NCBI RefSeq assembly: GCF_000002995.4 | Contig: NW_025062477.1 | Location: forward strand, 13,188,696 to 13,252,695 | Direction: 5' to 3' | DNA length: 64,000 bases | Source: Brugia malayi | Taxonomy: Eukaryota; Nematoda; Chromadorea; Rhabditida; Onchocercidae | In this document: in pieces, positions 63,880 through 64,000 of the stretch | Position numbering within the stretch: the first letter of the stretch is position 1 | Layout: the number at the start of each line of letters is the position of its first letter | Translations under genes and position numbers: made by a program | Notes under the pieces: generated by a model | Seen by the model: the letters and a program-made list of their open reading frames with translations, nothing else | Told to the model about the DNA's origin: nothing | Databases searched by the model: none

Positions 63880-64000
63880 CTGGAGATTATAAGAAAAATT
63901 TGAAATTGGAGATTGTTAGAAGATTTGACTGATACAATTGCAGCCATATCAACTATGTGATGTAAGTATCGCTAATGATGTAAATGAGGACACTATGAAG

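Noticed and set aside
1..64000. CRISPR arrays, bacterial operons, insertion sequences, rRNA genes
   Set aside because: No regularly spaced repeats, transposase-like frames or rRNA motifs were seen; exon structure is eukaryotic throughout.

Overview
The window reads as AT-rich genomic DNA of a nematode, most likely a clade III parasite such as a filarial worm. Genes are split into many short exons with GT-AG (and a few GC-AG) introns that often run from hundreds of bases to 6 kb, much longer than in Caenorhabditis. Several start codons lie 5-13 bases behind a U-rich ...CAG/TAG, the arrangement expected of spliced-leader acceptors. No bacterial, plasmid or phage features were seen. The species call is inference; no search was run.

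Layout: (1) 9-2892 (+): 5'- and probably 3'-truncated PLAT/LH2-domain protein with LOXHD1-like repeats. (2) 9420-17342 (+): complete TMEM200-family two-pass membrane protein in 7 exons, intron 1 being 5.7 kb. (3) 18916-21755 (-): ER-resident FKBP with three EF-hands and a C-terminal KDEL, in 7 exons. (4) 27809-32256 (+): FLVCR/SLC49-family major facilitator, 12 exons. (5) 33792-34264 (+): tiny HEN/NHLH-type bHLH factor, HLH-15-like, 2 exons. (6) 37778-51051 (-): C2H2/C2HC zinc-finger transcription factor, 9 exons over 13 kb. (7) 53363-55447 (-): mTERF-family mitochondrial protein, 6 exons. (8) 57109-60114 (-): AP-1 clathrin adaptor mu subunit, 9 exons, two with GC donors. (9) 62803-63879: large inverted repeat with about 0.4 kb arms around a probable coding exon (63249-63455) of an unidentified gene that runs off the window. 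For genes 2-5, 7 and 8 the exon models keep phase throughout and the summed lengths are divisible by three, which supports them strongly.

The genes do not form one pathway. They are housekeeping or membrane-traffic genes (AP-1 mu, ER FKBP, mitochondrial mTERF), a transporter of particular interest in heme-auxotrophic nematodes (FLVCR-like), and two transcription factors with probable neural or developmental roles. The long gene-free stretches hold only microsatellites, homopolymers and a few short direct or inverted repeats.
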